DNA from: Marisimplicoccus sp964437815
GTDB lineage: Bacteria; Bacteroidota; Bacteroidia; Flavobacteriales; Flavobacteriaceae
DNA: 64,000 nt
Assembly: GCA_964437815.1 (NCBI GenBank)
Contig: CAYTIE010000001.1
Coordinates: forward strand, 19,582 to 83,581
Direction: 5' to 3'
The position numbers and the translations under genes are program-made. The notes under the pieces were generated by a model, which searched no databases, was not told where the DNA came from, and worked only from the letters and a program-made list of their open reading frames with translations. Of the stretch, positions 24,772 to 34,909 are shown piece by piece. Position 1 is the first letter of the stretch, and each line of letters begins with the position of its first letter.

Positions 24772-26155
24772 AACATTATTTGACAAAGTTTGGGATGCTC
24801 ATGTTATAAATAAGATTGAAAATGGTCCCGATGTATTATTTATTGATCGTCATTTCATACATGAAGTAACGAGTCCTGTTGCCTTTGTTGGACTTAAAAA
24901 TAGAAACTTAAAAGTTTTATTTCCAGAAAAAACCTTTGCAACAGCGGATCACAACACTCCAACTATAAATCAACACCTACCAATTAAGGATACTTTATCT
25001 GCTCAACAAGTAAAAACTTTAGAAAAAAATTGCGAAGAACATGGTATAGATTTTTGGGGACTAGGGCATAAAATGAATGGAATTGTCCATGTTATTGGAC
25101 CAGAAAACGGTATAACTCAACCTGGATTAACTATAGTTTGTGGTGACTCCCATACTTCTACTCATGGAGCTTTTGGAGCTATTGCATTTGGAATTGGTAC
25201 TTCAGAAGTTGAAATGGTTCTTTCATGTCAGTCTATAATGCAACAAAAGCCAAAAAAAATGAGGATTACTATAAATGGAAAACTAAATAATTTTGTAACA
25301 CCAAAAGATGTTGCTATATATATTATTAGCCAACTTTCTTCTTCTGGAGCAACTGGTTATTTTGTTGAATATGCTGGAGATGTATTCAAATCAATGAGTA
25401 TGGAAGGAAGAATGACCGTCTGTAATTTAAGTATAGAAATGGGTGCTAGAGGAGGAATGATTGCTCCCGATGAAAAGACTTTTGAATACCTTAAGGGTAG
25501 AGAATTTTCTCCAAAAGATCAAAAGTGGGATAACGCTATTAAACGTTGGAGTAGTCTAAAATCTGATACTGATTCAATTTTTGATGAAGAAATTTCATTT
25601 AATGCTAGTGATATTGAACCTATGATAACATATGGGACAAATCCTGGTATGGCAGTTCCTATTTCAAAAGAAATTCCTCATTTTAATGATACAGGTTCAA
25701 AATCTTCATTTTCTAAATCACTAGATTATATGAACTTCAAAGAAGGTGAATTAATGTTAGGTAAAAAAATTGATTATGTATTTCTAGGGAGCTGTACTAA
25801 TGGAAGAATTGAAGATTTTCGATCATTCGCAGGTATAATTAAAGGAAAAAGAAAAGCAGAGAATATTAATGCATGGCTAGTTCCTGGATCTCATAAAGTT
25901 TTGAAAAGCATTAAAGAAGAAGGAATACTTGAAATTTTGGAAACCTCTGGATTTAAACTGAGAGAACCAGGTTGTTCAGCATGTTTAGCGATGAATGATG
26001 ATAAAATACCTGCTGGAAAATATGCAGTTAGCACAACTAATAGGAACTTTGAAGGAAGACAAGGCCCAGGGGCAAGAACCCTTCTTGCAAGCCCTTTAGT
26101 TGCTGCAGCATCTGCAATTACAGGAAAGATAACTGATCCTAGAGAAATTATTTAA
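24764..26155 (+). CDS. leuC: 3-isopropylmalate dehydratase large subunit
   Basis: Aconitase-family enzyme that, with LeuD, isomerises 2- to 3-isopropylmalate. The 463-residue protein has CGDSHTSTHGAFGAIAFGIGTSEVE and the [4Fe-4S] cysteines in FLGSCTNGR and EPGCSACLAMN. It overlaps leuA by 8 bp and is followed by leuD after 2 bp. Confidence 0.97.
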   Translation: MGKTLFDKVWDAHVINKIENGPDVLFIDRHFIHEVTSPVAFVGLKNRNLKVLFPEKTFATADHNTPTINQHLPIKDTLSAQQVKTLEKNCEEHGIDFWGLGHKMNGIVHVIGPENGITQPGLTIVCGDSHTSTHGAFGAIAFGIGTSEVEMVLSCQSIMQQKPKKMRITINGKLNNFVTPKDVAIYIISQLSSSGATGYFVEYAGDVFKSMSMEGRMTVCNLSIEMGARGGMIAPDEKTFEYLKGREFSPKDQKWDNAIKRWSSLKSDTDSIFDEEISFNASDIEPMITYGTNPGMAVPISKEIPHFNDTGSKSSFSKSLDYMNFKEGELMLGKKIDYVFLGSCTNGRIEDFRSFAGIIKGKRKAENINAWLVPGSHKVLKSIKEEGILEILETSGFKLREPGCSACLAMNDDKIPAGKYAVSTTNRNFEGRQGPGARTLLASPLVAAASAITGKITDPREII

Positions 26156-26157
26156 AC

Positions 26158-26754
26158 ATGGCTTACGATAAATTTAATATAATTAATAGCTCAGCTGTTC
26201 CATTAAACATAGATAATGTAGATACTGATCAAATTATTCCTGCTAGGTATTTAAAAGCAACTGAAAGAAAAGGATTTGGGGATAATCTTTTTAGAGATTG
26301 GAGATATGATAGCAATAATGGTATAATTAAAGACTTTCCTTTAAATAATAAGGATTATTCAGGAAAAATTTTAATAACTGGAAAAAACTTTGGATGTGGC
26401 TCATCAAGAGAGCATGCAGTTTGGGCTATTTATGATTATGGTTTTAGAGCAGTTGTATCAAGTTTCTTTGCTGATATTTTTAAAAACAATTGTTTAAATA
26501 TTGGTGTCCTTCCTGTTCAAATATCAGAAGGTTTTCTGAATGAACTATTTAATGAAGTAGAAAAAGATAATGATAGTTTATTTGAAATTAACCTTCCTAA
26601 TCAATCTATTAGTATTATTTCAAATGGGAAATATGAAAAATTTGATATTAACAATTACAAAAAGGAAAATATGATGAATGGTTTTGATGATATTGATTAT
26701 TTAGTTGATAGAAAAGAAGATATCATTACTTTTGCAAGTAAAATTTCTCGTTAA
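26158..26754 (+). CDS. leuD: 3-isopropylmalate dehydratase small subunit
   Basis: 198 residues, the swivel subunit of isopropylmalate isomerase. Diagnostic parts are NVDTDQIIPARYLKAT near the N-terminus, GKNFGCGSSREHAVWAI (about 77-93) and SSFFADIFKNNCLNIGVLP. Its last base is the first base of the following ATG (TAATG), showing tight operon coupling. Confidence 0.96.
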   Translation: MAYDKFNIINSSAVPLNIDNVDTDQIIPARYLKATERKGFGDNLFRDWRYDSNNGIIKDFPLNNKDYSGKILITGKNFGCGSSREHAVWAIYDYGFRAVVSSFFADIFKNNCLNIGVLPVQISEGFLNELFNEVEKDNDSLFEINLPNQSISIISNGKYEKFDINNYKKENMMNGFDDIDYLVDRKEDIITFASKISR

Positions 26755-28265
26755 TGGGCAGAAAACTTATAGAGATAATGGATACAACATTAAGAGATGG
26801 TGAACAAACATCTGGGGTATCCTATACTCCTAACGAAAAATTAACTGTTGCAAAATTCCTTATCGATAAACTAAATATTGATAGGATTGAGGTTGCCTCA
26901 GCTAGAGTTTCAGATGGAGAACTTGAATCAGTTAAAAAAATAACTGATTGGGCTAAAAATAATAAAAAAATTAATTCCGTAGAAGTGTTAACTTTTGTAG
27001 ATAATGGATTATCTATTGATTGGATTTCTAAAGCAAATTGTAAAGTTCAAAATCTACTTACTAAAGGTTCTCTTAACCATTTAAAGCATCAATTAAAGAA
27101 AACTCCAAAAGATCACTTTAATGACATTTCTAAGGTATTAAAAAAGGCTAGTGTTAAAAATATTATAACAAATGTATACTTAGAGGATTGGAGTAATGGT
27201 ATGAGAAAATCTAAGAAATATGTTTTCGAATATCTAGAGTTTTTATATAAACAAAATATCAAAAGACTATTACTGCCTGACACCCTTGGAATATTAACTC
27301 ATTATGAAGTCTATCAATTTATAGATGAAATAAAAAATAAGTTTCCTGACTTTCATATTGATTTTCATGGTCACAATGATTATGATTTGAGCGTGAGTAA
27401 TGCTATAGAAGCTATAAGAGCAGGATGTGATGGGTTACATTTAACTGTAAATGGAATGGGCGAGAGAGCTGGAAATACACCACTTTCAAGTACTATAGCT
27501 TCAATTAATGATTTTCTACCTAATTATTATACAAATGTTAATGAGAGCAACCTATATCAGGCAAGTAAGATTGTTTCAACTTTTTCTGGTCAAACAGTGT
27601 CTTCAAATAAACCTATTGTAGGAGAGAATGTTTTTACTCAAACTGCTGGAATCCATGCTGATGGTGACAACAAAAAAAATCTATATCATAATTTAAGTCC
27701 TGAAAGATTTGGAAGAAAAAGAAGGTATGCCTTAGGAAAAACATCTGGAAAAGCAAATATTAAAAATAATCTAGATGAGCTAGGAATTAAACTTTCAGAT
27801 AAAGAGCTTAAAATGGTTACATCAAAAGTAATAGAGCTTGGAGACAAGAAAGAAAGAGTGACAATTGAAGATCTTCCATATATAATTAATGATGTTCTTG
27901 ACTATCCAGAAAAAAATAAAAAAGTAATAATTGATTCATATGTTCTGACTAGTGCTAAAACACTTAAACCATCTACAGCTTTATCAATGATAATTGAAGA
28001 TAAGCTATATAAAGAAACCGCATCAGGTGATGGTCAATTTGATGCATTCATGAATGCATTAAAAAGTATATATAAAAGAATAAATTTAAAACTTCCTAAA
28101 TTAATTGACTATTCTGTTAGAATCCCTCCTGGAAGTGATTCTGATGCACTTTGTGAAACAACAATTACTTGGAATTCAGGAAAAAAGAAATTTAAAACCA
28201 GAGGTCTTGACTCTGATCAAACTGTAGCTGCAATAAAAGCAACAGAAAAAATGCTAAACATATAA
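26754..28265 (+). CDS. LeuA/CimA-like synthase with regulatory domain
   Basis: A second DRE-TIM synthase (503 residues). Catalytic motifs DTTLRDGEQTSGVSY (10-24), DFHGHNDYDLSVSNA and NGMGERAGNTPLSS are intact, and the C-terminal ~120 residues (SYVLTSAKTLKPSTALSMI to TVAAIKATEKML) form a LeuA-type allosteric domain. It could be a citramalate synthase (isoleucine from pyruvate), a second isopropylmalate synthase, or a regulatory partner of the short LeuA. Position within the leu operon does not decide. No threonine deaminase gene lies in the window. Confidence 0.85.
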   Translation: MGRKLIEIMDTTLRDGEQTSGVSYTPNEKLTVAKFLIDKLNIDRIEVASARVSDGELESVKKITDWAKNNKKINSVEVLTFVDNGLSIDWISKANCKVQNLLTKGSLNHLKHQLKKTPKDHFNDISKVLKKASVKNIITNVYLEDWSNGMRKSKKYVFEYLEFLYKQNIKRLLLPDTLGILTHYEVYQFIDEIKNKFPDFHIDFHGHNDYDLSVSNAIEAIRAGCDGLHLTVNGMGERAGNTPLSSTIASINDFLPNYYTNVNESNLYQASKIVSTFSGQTVSSNKPIVGENVFTQTAGIHADGDNKKNLYHNLSPERFGRKRRYALGKTSGKANIKNNLDELGIKLSDKELKMVTSKVIELGDKKERVTIEDLPYIINDVLDYPEKNKKVIIDSYVLTSAKTLKPSTALSMIIEDKLYKETASGDGQFDAFMNALKSIYKRINLKLPKLIDYSVRIPPGSDSDALCETTITWNSGKKKFKTRGLDSDQTVAAIKATEKMLNI

Positions 28266-28269
28266 TAAA

Positions 28270-29340
28270 ATGGAATTAAATATAGCGGTTTTACCTGGAG
28301 ATGGTATAGGACCTGAGGTAACAAATGAAGCAGTTAAAGTAATAAATGTTATATCTAAAAAATTTAACCATAAAATAAATATTTCAGAAGGATTAACTGG
28401 TGCAATTGCAATTGATAAAACTGGTAATCCTTATCCTGATGAAACACATCAAATATGTGAAAAATCTGATGCAGTACTTTTTGGTGCAATAGGAGACCCT
28501 AAGTATGATAACGATCCAAGCGCAAAAGTTAGACCAGAGCAAGGTCTACTTGAAATGCGAAAAAAACTTGGTTTGTATGCTAATTTACGTCCAACTATTG
28601 TGTTTGAATCACTTATTAATAATTCACCTTTAAAAAAAGATAGAATTCAGAATACAGATCTGATTTTTGTCAGAGAATTAACTGGCGGTATCTATTTTGG
28701 AGAAAGAGGAAGAAAAGATAATGGAAATTTTGCTTATGATACATGTGAATATAATAGATATGAGATTGAAAGGATAGCTCAATTAGGTTTTGAGATAGCT
28801 CTTAAAAGAAAAAGAAAACTTTGTTGTGTTGATAAAGCAAATGTTCTTGAATCATCAAGACTATGGAGAGAGACTATTCAAAATATGGAATCTAGATTTC
28901 CTGATGTAAAAGTTAGTTATGAATTTGTTGACGCAGTTGCAATGAGATTGATTCAATGGCCAAGTGAATATGATGTTTTAGTTACAAGCAATTTATTTGG
29001 TGATATTCTAACAGATGAAGCTTCAGTAATTTCTGGTTCAATGGGCTTAATGCCATCAGCATCAATAGGAGAAAAAAACGCTCTATATGAACCAATTCAT
29101 GGTTCCTTTCCTCAAGTTGCTGGAAAAAATATTGCAAACCCAATTGGTTCTATTCTTTCATTGGCTATGATGTTTGAACATTCATTCAATCTAGAAAAAG
29201 AATCGAATATTATTAAACAAGCTGTACAAAATTCTTTAAAAGAAAAGATAACTACACAAGATATTACTGGAAATGATAAAAGCTATAGTACAAGCGATGT
29301 AGGTGATTTTATTTGTAATAACATTAATTCTTTTTCATAG
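28270..29340 (+). CDS. leuB: 3-isopropylmalate dehydrogenase
   Basis: NAD-dependent oxidative decarboxylation of 3-isopropylmalate to 2-oxoisocaproate. At 356 residues it shows IAVLPGDGIGPEVTNEA, the substrate helix LLEMRKKLGLYANLRP, RELTGGIYFGERG, and the NAD-site EPIHGSFPQVAGKNIANPIGSILS. Last gene of the leu operon; its end overlaps the convergent ilvC by 17 bp. Confidence 0.97.
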   Translation: MELNIAVLPGDGIGPEVTNEAVKVINVISKKFNHKINISEGLTGAIAIDKTGNPYPDETHQICEKSDAVLFGAIGDPKYDNDPSAKVRPEQGLLEMRKKLGLYANLRPTIVFESLINNSPLKKDRIQNTDLIFVRELTGGIYFGERGRKDNGNFAYDTCEYNRYEIERIAQLGFEIALKRKRKLCCVDKANVLESSRLWRETIQNMESRFPDVKVSYEFVDAVAMRLIQWPSEYDVLVTSNLFGDILTDEASVISGSMGLMPSASIGEKNALYEPIHGSFPQVAGKNIANPIGSILSLAMMFEHSFNLEKESNIIKQAVQNSLKEKITTQDITGNDKSYSTSDVGDFICNNINSFS

Positions 29341-30796
29341 CAGTCATGTGCTGCCTTAGCTCTGAACCAATTTTTTCAATTGAATGTTCTTCTATATTTT
29401 TATTTATAACTTTTAATCTTTCCTCATCAATTGGATTATTGCTTTTACTTAAAATATCTGTTCCAATTATATCAGAATCTATATTGCTAAAAAAGTCTTT
29501 TAACAGAGGGATTGCATCATTGTTAAATAAGTAACAGCCATATTCAGCAGTATCTGATATTATGTTGTTCATTTCATATAGTTTTTTTCTTGCCACTAAA
29601 TTTGCTATTAGTGGAAGTTCATGTAATGACTCATAATAAGCTGACTCCTCTTTAATCCCATTATTTACCATAATTTCATATGCTAATTCAACACCTGCTT
29701 TAACAAAAGCAACCATGATTATACCATTGTCAAAGTATGCTTGTTCTTCAATGTTTTGGTTTGTTGAAGGTGTTTTTTCGAATTCTGTTTGACTAGTTTC
29801 TTCTCTCCAATTTAACAATTCATTATCATCATTTTCCCAGTCTTTCATCATTGTAGATGAAAAAGTTCCTGTAAGAATATTTTCCATATGTTTCTTAAAG
29901 AGTGGGGTTAATATCTCCTTTAGATCTTCAGACAAATCATATGCTTTAATTTTAGCAATATCAGTTAATCTATCCATCATTTTTGTAATACCACCGTGTT
30001 TTAGTGCTTCAGTAATAGTTTCCCATCCATGCTGAACTAATTTTGAAGCATACTGTGTATCAACTCCTAATTCAGACATTCTATTAAATGATAGTATCGA
30101 TCCAGTTTGAAGCATTCCACACAGAATAGTTTGTTCACCCATTAGGTCTGATTTTACTTCTGCAACAAATGAAGACTCAAGAACTCCGGCCTTATGAGAT
30201 CCTAGTGCAACTGCATAAGCTTTTGATACATCTAAGCCAATATTTTTGTAATCATTATCAGGATGAACTGCAATCAAAGTAGGAACCCCAAAACCTCTCA
30301 AATATTCTTCTCTAACTTCTGAACCGGGTGATTTAGGTGCAACCATTATTACAGTTATATCGTCTCTCACTTCCATCCCTTCTTCTACTATATTAAATCC
30401 ATGAGAATAAGAAAGTATAGAATCTTTTTTCATTAAAGGCATCAATTTACTCACAACAGGAGTATGATTTTTATCTGGTGTTAAGTTTATAACTATATCA
30501 GCATTAGGAATCATATCATCAAAATTTCCAACATTAAAATTATTTTGAGTGGCATTAACAAAGGATTGTCTTTTAGATTCAATTGAAGATTGTCTTAAAG
30601 CATAGGAAATATCTAATCCTGAGTCACGCATGTTTAATCCTTGATTAAGTCCTTGAGAACCACAACCAACAATCACTATCTTTTTGTCTTTTAAAAAAGA
30701 AACTCCCTCACTAAATTCTGAAGCATCCATAAACCTACATTTTCCAAGCTGAATTAGCTTTTCTTCCGGTGATAATTTGTTAAAATAATTCGTCAT
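29324..30796 (-). CDS. ilvC: Ketol-acid reductoisomerase, class II
   Basis: Converts acetolactate and acetohydroxybutyrate to dihydroxyacids with NADPH. The Rossmann fold has IVIVGCGSQGLNQGLNMRDSG and SYALRQ; the catalytic region includes MVAPKSPGSEVREEY and VKSDLMGEQTILCG. At 490 residues with a duplicated C-terminal knot domain it is the long (E. coli-like) class II form. Last gene of ilvD-ilvB-ilvN-ilvC, overlapping ilvN by 4 bp. Confidence 0.97.
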   Translation of the reverse strand: MTNYFNKLSPEEKLIQLGKCRFMDASEFSEGVSFLKDKKIVIVGCGSQGLNQGLNMRDSGLDISYALRQSSIESKRQSFVNATQNNFNVGNFDDMIPNADIVINLTPDKNHTPVVSKLMPLMKKDSILSYSHGFNIVEEGMEVRDDITVIMVAPKSPGSEVREEYLRGFGVPTLIAVHPDNDYKNIGLDVSKAYAVALGSHKAGVLESSFVAEVKSDLMGEQTILCGMLQTGSILSFNRMSELGVDTQYASKLVQHGWETITEALKHGGITKMMDRLTDIAKIKAYDLSEDLKEILTPLFKKHMENILTGTFSSTMMKDWENDDNELLNWREETSQTEFEKTPSTNQNIEEQAYFDNGIIMVAFVKAGVELAYEIMVNNGIKEESAYYESLHELPLIANLVARKKLYEMNNIISDTAEYGCYLFNNDAIPLLKDFFSNIDSDIIGTDILSKSNNPIDEERLKVINKNIEEHSIEKIGSELRQHMTAMKKN

Positions 30797-31338
30797 TTCT
30801 TTTTCTTTTTTTGATTTTTAAATTTATCTATAATTTCTGATATACCCATCTTAGATTTTGTTACAGCAATTCTCCCTGATCTTGTAAATTGTAAAAGTCC
30901 ATATGGAGCTAGATCATTATACAATTTATCCGTCTCATGCCTAAAACCTGTTTTCTCAATTACAAAGAATTTAGGATTTACTGTTATTATCCTTGCATTG
31001 GATTCTTTAATAAAATTTTGAATATGTCTTTCTTCAAAAAGTGAGTTTGATTTAACTTTATAGAGAGCCGTTTCCTGAAATATAGTTTCTTCATCAGTAT
31101 GATAAAATGCTTTAATAACATCAACCTGTTTTTCAATTTGTTTGATAACCTTTTCAATTCCACTTTCAGTCATTTCTACAACAATTATGAATCTAAAAAC
31201 ATTTTCAATTTCACACTCTGATGTTGTAAAACTTTCAATATTTATATGTCTTTTTAAAAAGATAGTAGAGATTCTGTTTAATAATCCAACATTATTCTCT
31301 GTGTAAATCGAAACCGTAAATTGTATTTTTTTTTCCAT
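30793..31338 (-). CDS. ilvN: Acetolactate synthase small (regulatory) subunit
   Basis: 181 residues. The N-terminal ACT domain (TVSIYTENNVGLLNRISTIFLKRHINIESFTTS, about 8-40) is the valine-binding regulator of acetolactate synthase, followed by the typical small-subunit C-terminal domain. It starts 2 bp after ilvB and overlaps ilvC by 4 bp. The C-terminus is a run of lysines (NQKKKKK). Confidence 0.93.
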   Translation of the reverse strand: MEKKIQFTVSIYTENNVGLLNRISTIFLKRHINIESFTTSECEIENVFRFIIVVEMTESGIEKVIKQIEKQVDVIKAFYHTDEETIFQETALYKVKSNSLFEERHIQNFIKESNARIITVNPKFFVIEKTGFRHETDKLYNDLAPYGLLQFTRSGRIAVTKSKMGISEIIDKFKNQKKKKK

Positions 31339-31340
31339 TT

Positions 31341-33038
31341 TTATTCAAGTCTTATATCAGAAACTGAAGCTCCTGAAGGGATCATAGGAAAAACGTTATC
31401 TTCCTTTTCAACACATATTTCAAGAACATAAGGTTTCTTTGATTCTATCATTCTTTTAACTGCAGGTTCAAGATCTGATCTATTTTCTACCCTTTCTGAA
31501 TCTAAAAAGTAAGCTTTAGCTATAGAAACAAAGTCCGGGTTAACCATCTCAGTTGAAGCATATCGTTTATCAAAAAATAATTGCTGCCATTGTCTTACCA
31601 TTCCAAGAAAATCATTATTTAATATTACTATTTTGACAGGTAGCTGTTGTTGAAATATTGTACCTAATTCTTGAATAGTCATCTGGTATCCACCATCACC
31701 TATTACTGCAACAACTTCCCTTTCTGGCGCACCCATCTTAGCTCCTATCGCAGCAGGAAGTGCAAAACCCATTGTTCCTAATCCTCCTGAAGTAATGTTA
31801 CTTTTAGAATCAATAAAGTTAGCATACCTACAAGCTACCATCTGATGTTGTCCGACATCAGAAACAATTATAGCTTTTCCTTTTGTAAACTTATTTATAG
31901 CAATTATTGACTCACCCATTGTCAGTCCCTTTTTCTTAGGTCTCAAATCATTTTTTATTACTTTATTAAATTCCTTTTTCATTAACTCATCAAATGTTTT
32001 TAACCAATTTTTATATGATTTTGTTTTTATGTTTTTTGATAACATTCTTAATGATTCCTTACAATTACCTATTATAGGAATATCAACTTTAATGTTTTTA
32101 TTAACTTCTGCAGGATCAATCTCTAAATGAATAATCTTAGCCTGCTTGGCATATGTTTTAGTATCCCCAGTTACCCGATCGTCAAATCTCATTCCTATAG
32201 CAATTAACAGATCACATTTATTTGTCAAAATGTTAGGTCCATAATTACCATGCATTCCAACCATTCCAACATTTAATTCATGAGAAGTAGGAAGAGCTGA
32301 AGCGCCTAATATTGTCCAGGCTGCAGGGATCCCACTTTTTTCAACAAAACTTTTAAATTCTTTCTCGGCATTTCCTAGAATAACCCCTTGCCCCCATACA
32401 ATTAATGGTTTTTTTGCACTATTAATAAGATTAGCAGCCTCTAATATTTTATTTTTATCAATTCTTGGAATTGGACTATAACTTCTTATACCAACACATT
32501 TTTTATACTTAAATTCAAGCATTTCAAATTGAGCATTTTTTGTAATGTCAATTAACACTGGTCCAGGTCTTCCAGATTTAGCTATATAAAATGCTTTTGC
32601 AATTACATCAGGCACTTCAGAAGCTGTAGTAATTTGATAGCTCCATTTTGTTACGGGCATTGAAATACCAATAATATCAGTTTCTTGAAATGCATCGGAA
32701 CCTAACAGATGAGCCGGAACTTGACCAGTAATACAAACTATAGGTGTTGAATCAATCTGAGCATCAGCAATTCCTGTTACTAAATTAGTAGCTCCTGGAC
32801 CTGAAGTAGCTATTGCTACACCAACTCTTCCAGAAGATCTTGCATAGCCTTGAGCAGCATGAACAGCTCCTTGTTCATGTCTAGTTAAAACATGATGAAC
32901 TTTATTTTGAAATTTAAAGAATTCATCATATACTGGCATTATAGCACCACCTGGGTATCCATATACAAGATCAACATCCTCCTTAATTAATGATTTAATT
33001 ACTGCCTCTGCACCAGATATTTTATTGTTTTTTTTCAT
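31341..33038 (-). CDS. ilvB: Acetolactate synthase large (catalytic) subunit
   Basis: Thiamine-diphosphate enzyme forming acetolactate from pyruvate. The 565-residue protein has YGYPGGAIMPVYDEF, the catalytic-Glu segment RHEQGAVHAAQGYARSSG, FAD/CoA-like middle domain, and the ThDP-binding GDGGYQMTIQELGT with ILNNDFLGMVRQWQ. Only 1 bp separates it from ilvD. Confidence 0.97.
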   Translation of the reverse strand: MKKNNKISGAEAVIKSLIKEDVDLVYGYPGGAIMPVYDEFFKFQNKVHHVLTRHEQGAVHAAQGYARSSGRVGVAIATSGPGATNLVTGIADAQIDSTPIVCITGQVPAHLLGSDAFQETDIIGISMPVTKWSYQITTASEVPDVIAKAFYIAKSGRPGPVLIDITKNAQFEMLEFKYKKCVGIRSYSPIPRIDKNKILEAANLINSAKKPLIVWGQGVILGNAEKEFKSFVEKSGIPAAWTILGASALPTSHELNVGMVGMHGNYGPNILTNKCDLLIAIGMRFDDRVTGDTKTYAKQAKIIHLEIDPAEVNKNIKVDIPIIGNCKESLRMLSKNIKTKSYKNWLKTFDELMKKEFNKVIKNDLRPKKKGLTMGESIIAINKFTKGKAIIVSDVGQHQMVACRYANFIDSKSNITSGGLGTMGFALPAAIGAKMGAPEREVVAVIGDGGYQMTIQELGTIFQQQLPVKIVILNNDFLGMVRQWQQLFFDKRYASTEMVNPDFVSIAKAYFLDSERVENRSDLEPAVKRMIESKKPYVLEICVEKEDNVFPMIPSGASVSDIRLE

Positions 33039-33039
33039 T

Positions 33040-34710
33040 TTATTCGTCTGTTACGCATCCCCTTGATGCATTTGAAACCGATTTAACATATTTATATAAA
33101 ATTCCTTGATTTATTTTTAAATCTGGTTTTTTCCATTTTTTTCTTCTTTCATCTATCTCAAGATCTGAAAGATCAACACTAATTACATTTTTTTTTGAAT
33201 CAATTGTTATAATATCTCCATCTTCTACTAACGCAATTGTTCCTCCTTCAAAAGCTTCTGGAACAATATGTCCAACCACAAAACCGTGAGTTCCTCCAGA
33301 GAATCTTCCATCTGTGATTAAAGCAACATCCTTCCCTAAACCTGCCCCCATTATAGCTGATGTTGGTTTAAGCATTTCAGGCATTCCTGGACCACCTTTA
33401 GGACCTTCGTATCTGATAACTACTACTTCACCTTTGTTAACTTTTGAATTTTGGATTGCATCTATCGTTTCGAATTCGCTATTAAACACTTTTGCAGGAC
33501 CTGAAAAAACTAATCCTTCCTTTCCAGTAATCTTTGCAACTGAACCTTCTTTTGCAAGATTTCCTTTTAATATTTGAATGTGTCCAGTTTCCTTAATAGG
33601 TTTAGATAAAGGAAAAACAACATCATTAGAGAAGTCTAAACTTTTTACATCTGATAAGTTCTCTTCAATAGTTTTCCCTGTTACAGTTAAACAATCCCCG
33701 TGTATCATTTTATTTTCAAGCATATACTTTAAGACACTTGGTATACCACCTATTTCATGCAAATCTTTCATTAAATATTTTCCACTTGGCTTTAAGTTTG
33801 CTAGAAAAGGTGTTGAGTCACTAATTTTTTGAAAATAATCAATTGAAACATCTATATTAGCAGCTTTTGCAATTGCAAGAAAATGCAAAACTGCATTTGT
33901 TGAACCACCAAGAACTGTAACTAATCTTAAGGCATTCTCAAGAGATTTAAGTGTAATTATATCTAATGGCTTAATATCATCCTCTATCAATGATTTTATT
34001 GAATCCCCTATCTCTTTGCATTCATCAATTTTATTCTGACTTGTGGCTGGATTAGAAGAATTATATGGCAAGGACATCCCAAGAGCTTCTATAGCTGAAG
34101 CCATAGTATTTGCAGTATACATTCCCCCACAAGCTCCAGGACCGGGACAAGCATTTTTAATTACATTTTTAAATTCAGTCTCATCTATTTGTCCTGCCAC
34201 TTTTTCTCCCCAAGCTTCAAATGCAGATACTACATCTAGTTCTTTATCTTTATAACATCCTGGATCTATTGTTCCACCATATACCAAAATACTAGGTCTA
34301 TTTAGTCTTAACATTGCCATTAAAGCACCAGGCATATTCTTATCACATCCAACTACAGTTACAAGCCCATCATATGACATTGCCTGGACAACAGTTTCAA
34401 TAGAGTCTGCTATTATGTCTCTTGAAGGGAGTGAATATCTCATCCCAAGAGTACCCATAGATATACCATCACTAACACCGATGGTGTTAAAAATTAATCC
34501 TACTATTTCAGAATTATTGATGCTCGTTTTTATATGATTAGATAAATCATTTAAGTGCATATTACAAGGATTGCCTTCATACCCTGTACTTGCAATTCCA
34601 ACAAATGGCTTTTCAAAGTCATCATCAGTCAAACCAATAGCATGCAACATAGCTTGAGCAGCTGGTTGAGAAGGATCTTGAGTTACGTTTTTGCTATATT
34701 TATTAAGCAT
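33040..34710 (-). CDS. ilvD: Dihydroxy-acid dehydratase
   Basis: Fe-S dehydratase making 2-oxoacids for valine and isoleucine. The 556-residue protein has the cluster cysteines in NPCNMHL, VGCDKNMPGALMA and GPGACGGMYTANTMAS, plus GGSTNAVLH and TDGRFSGGTHGFVVGHIVPEA. First gene of the ilv operon. The ~200-bp region upstream (34711-34909) shows no leader peptide rich in Leu/Val/Ile codons, so attenuation is not evident. Confidence 0.97.
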   Translation of the reverse strand: MLNKYSKNVTQDPSQPAAQAMLHAIGLTDDDFEKPFVGIASTGYEGNPCNMHLNDLSNHIKTSINNSEIVGLIFNTIGVSDGISMGTLGMRYSLPSRDIIADSIETVVQAMSYDGLVTVVGCDKNMPGALMAMLRLNRPSILVYGGTIDPGCYKDKELDVVSAFEAWGEKVAGQIDETEFKNVIKNACPGPGACGGMYTANTMASAIEALGMSLPYNSSNPATSQNKIDECKEIGDSIKSLIEDDIKPLDIITLKSLENALRLVTVLGGSTNAVLHFLAIAKAANIDVSIDYFQKISDSTPFLANLKPSGKYLMKDLHEIGGIPSVLKYMLENKMIHGDCLTVTGKTIEENLSDVKSLDFSNDVVFPLSKPIKETGHIQILKGNLAKEGSVAKITGKEGLVFSGPAKVFNSEFETIDAIQNSKVNKGEVVVIRYEGPKGGPGMPEMLKPTSAIMGAGLGKDVALITDGRFSGGTHGFVVGHIVPEAFEGGTIALVEDGDIITIDSKKNVISVDLSDLEIDERRKKWKKPDLKINQGILYKYVKSVSNASRGCVTDE

Positions 34711-34895
34711 CTTTATTTATATAATTCTAAATTATTAATCAATACCCTACTTGTAAAACGAAATAGATTATATTAATTACATTCAATAATGATTTGGCGA
34801 TGTTAAATAGCTGTATAATAATCGTTTACGAGATTTTATTTCTTATAGCCAAATAAATATTTTAAATTTCTAAAGTTTTAAAGTTACATAAATTA

Positions 34896-34903
34896 TAAAT
34901 TTG
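34896..34903 (+). promoter_or_regulatory. Candidate -7 box immediately before an aldehyde dehydrogenase start
   Basis: TAAATTTG matches TAnnTTTG, ending only six bases before the ATG at 34910. If used, the mRNA would be leaderless or nearly so. No TTG box is at the expected distance. Confidence 0.35.
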
Positions 34904-34909
34904 TATTCT

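Noticed and set aside
34711..34909. Possible leader peptide or attenuator before ilvD
   Set aside because: No short frame rich in Leu, Val or Ile codons and no clear competing hairpins followed by a T tract were found.
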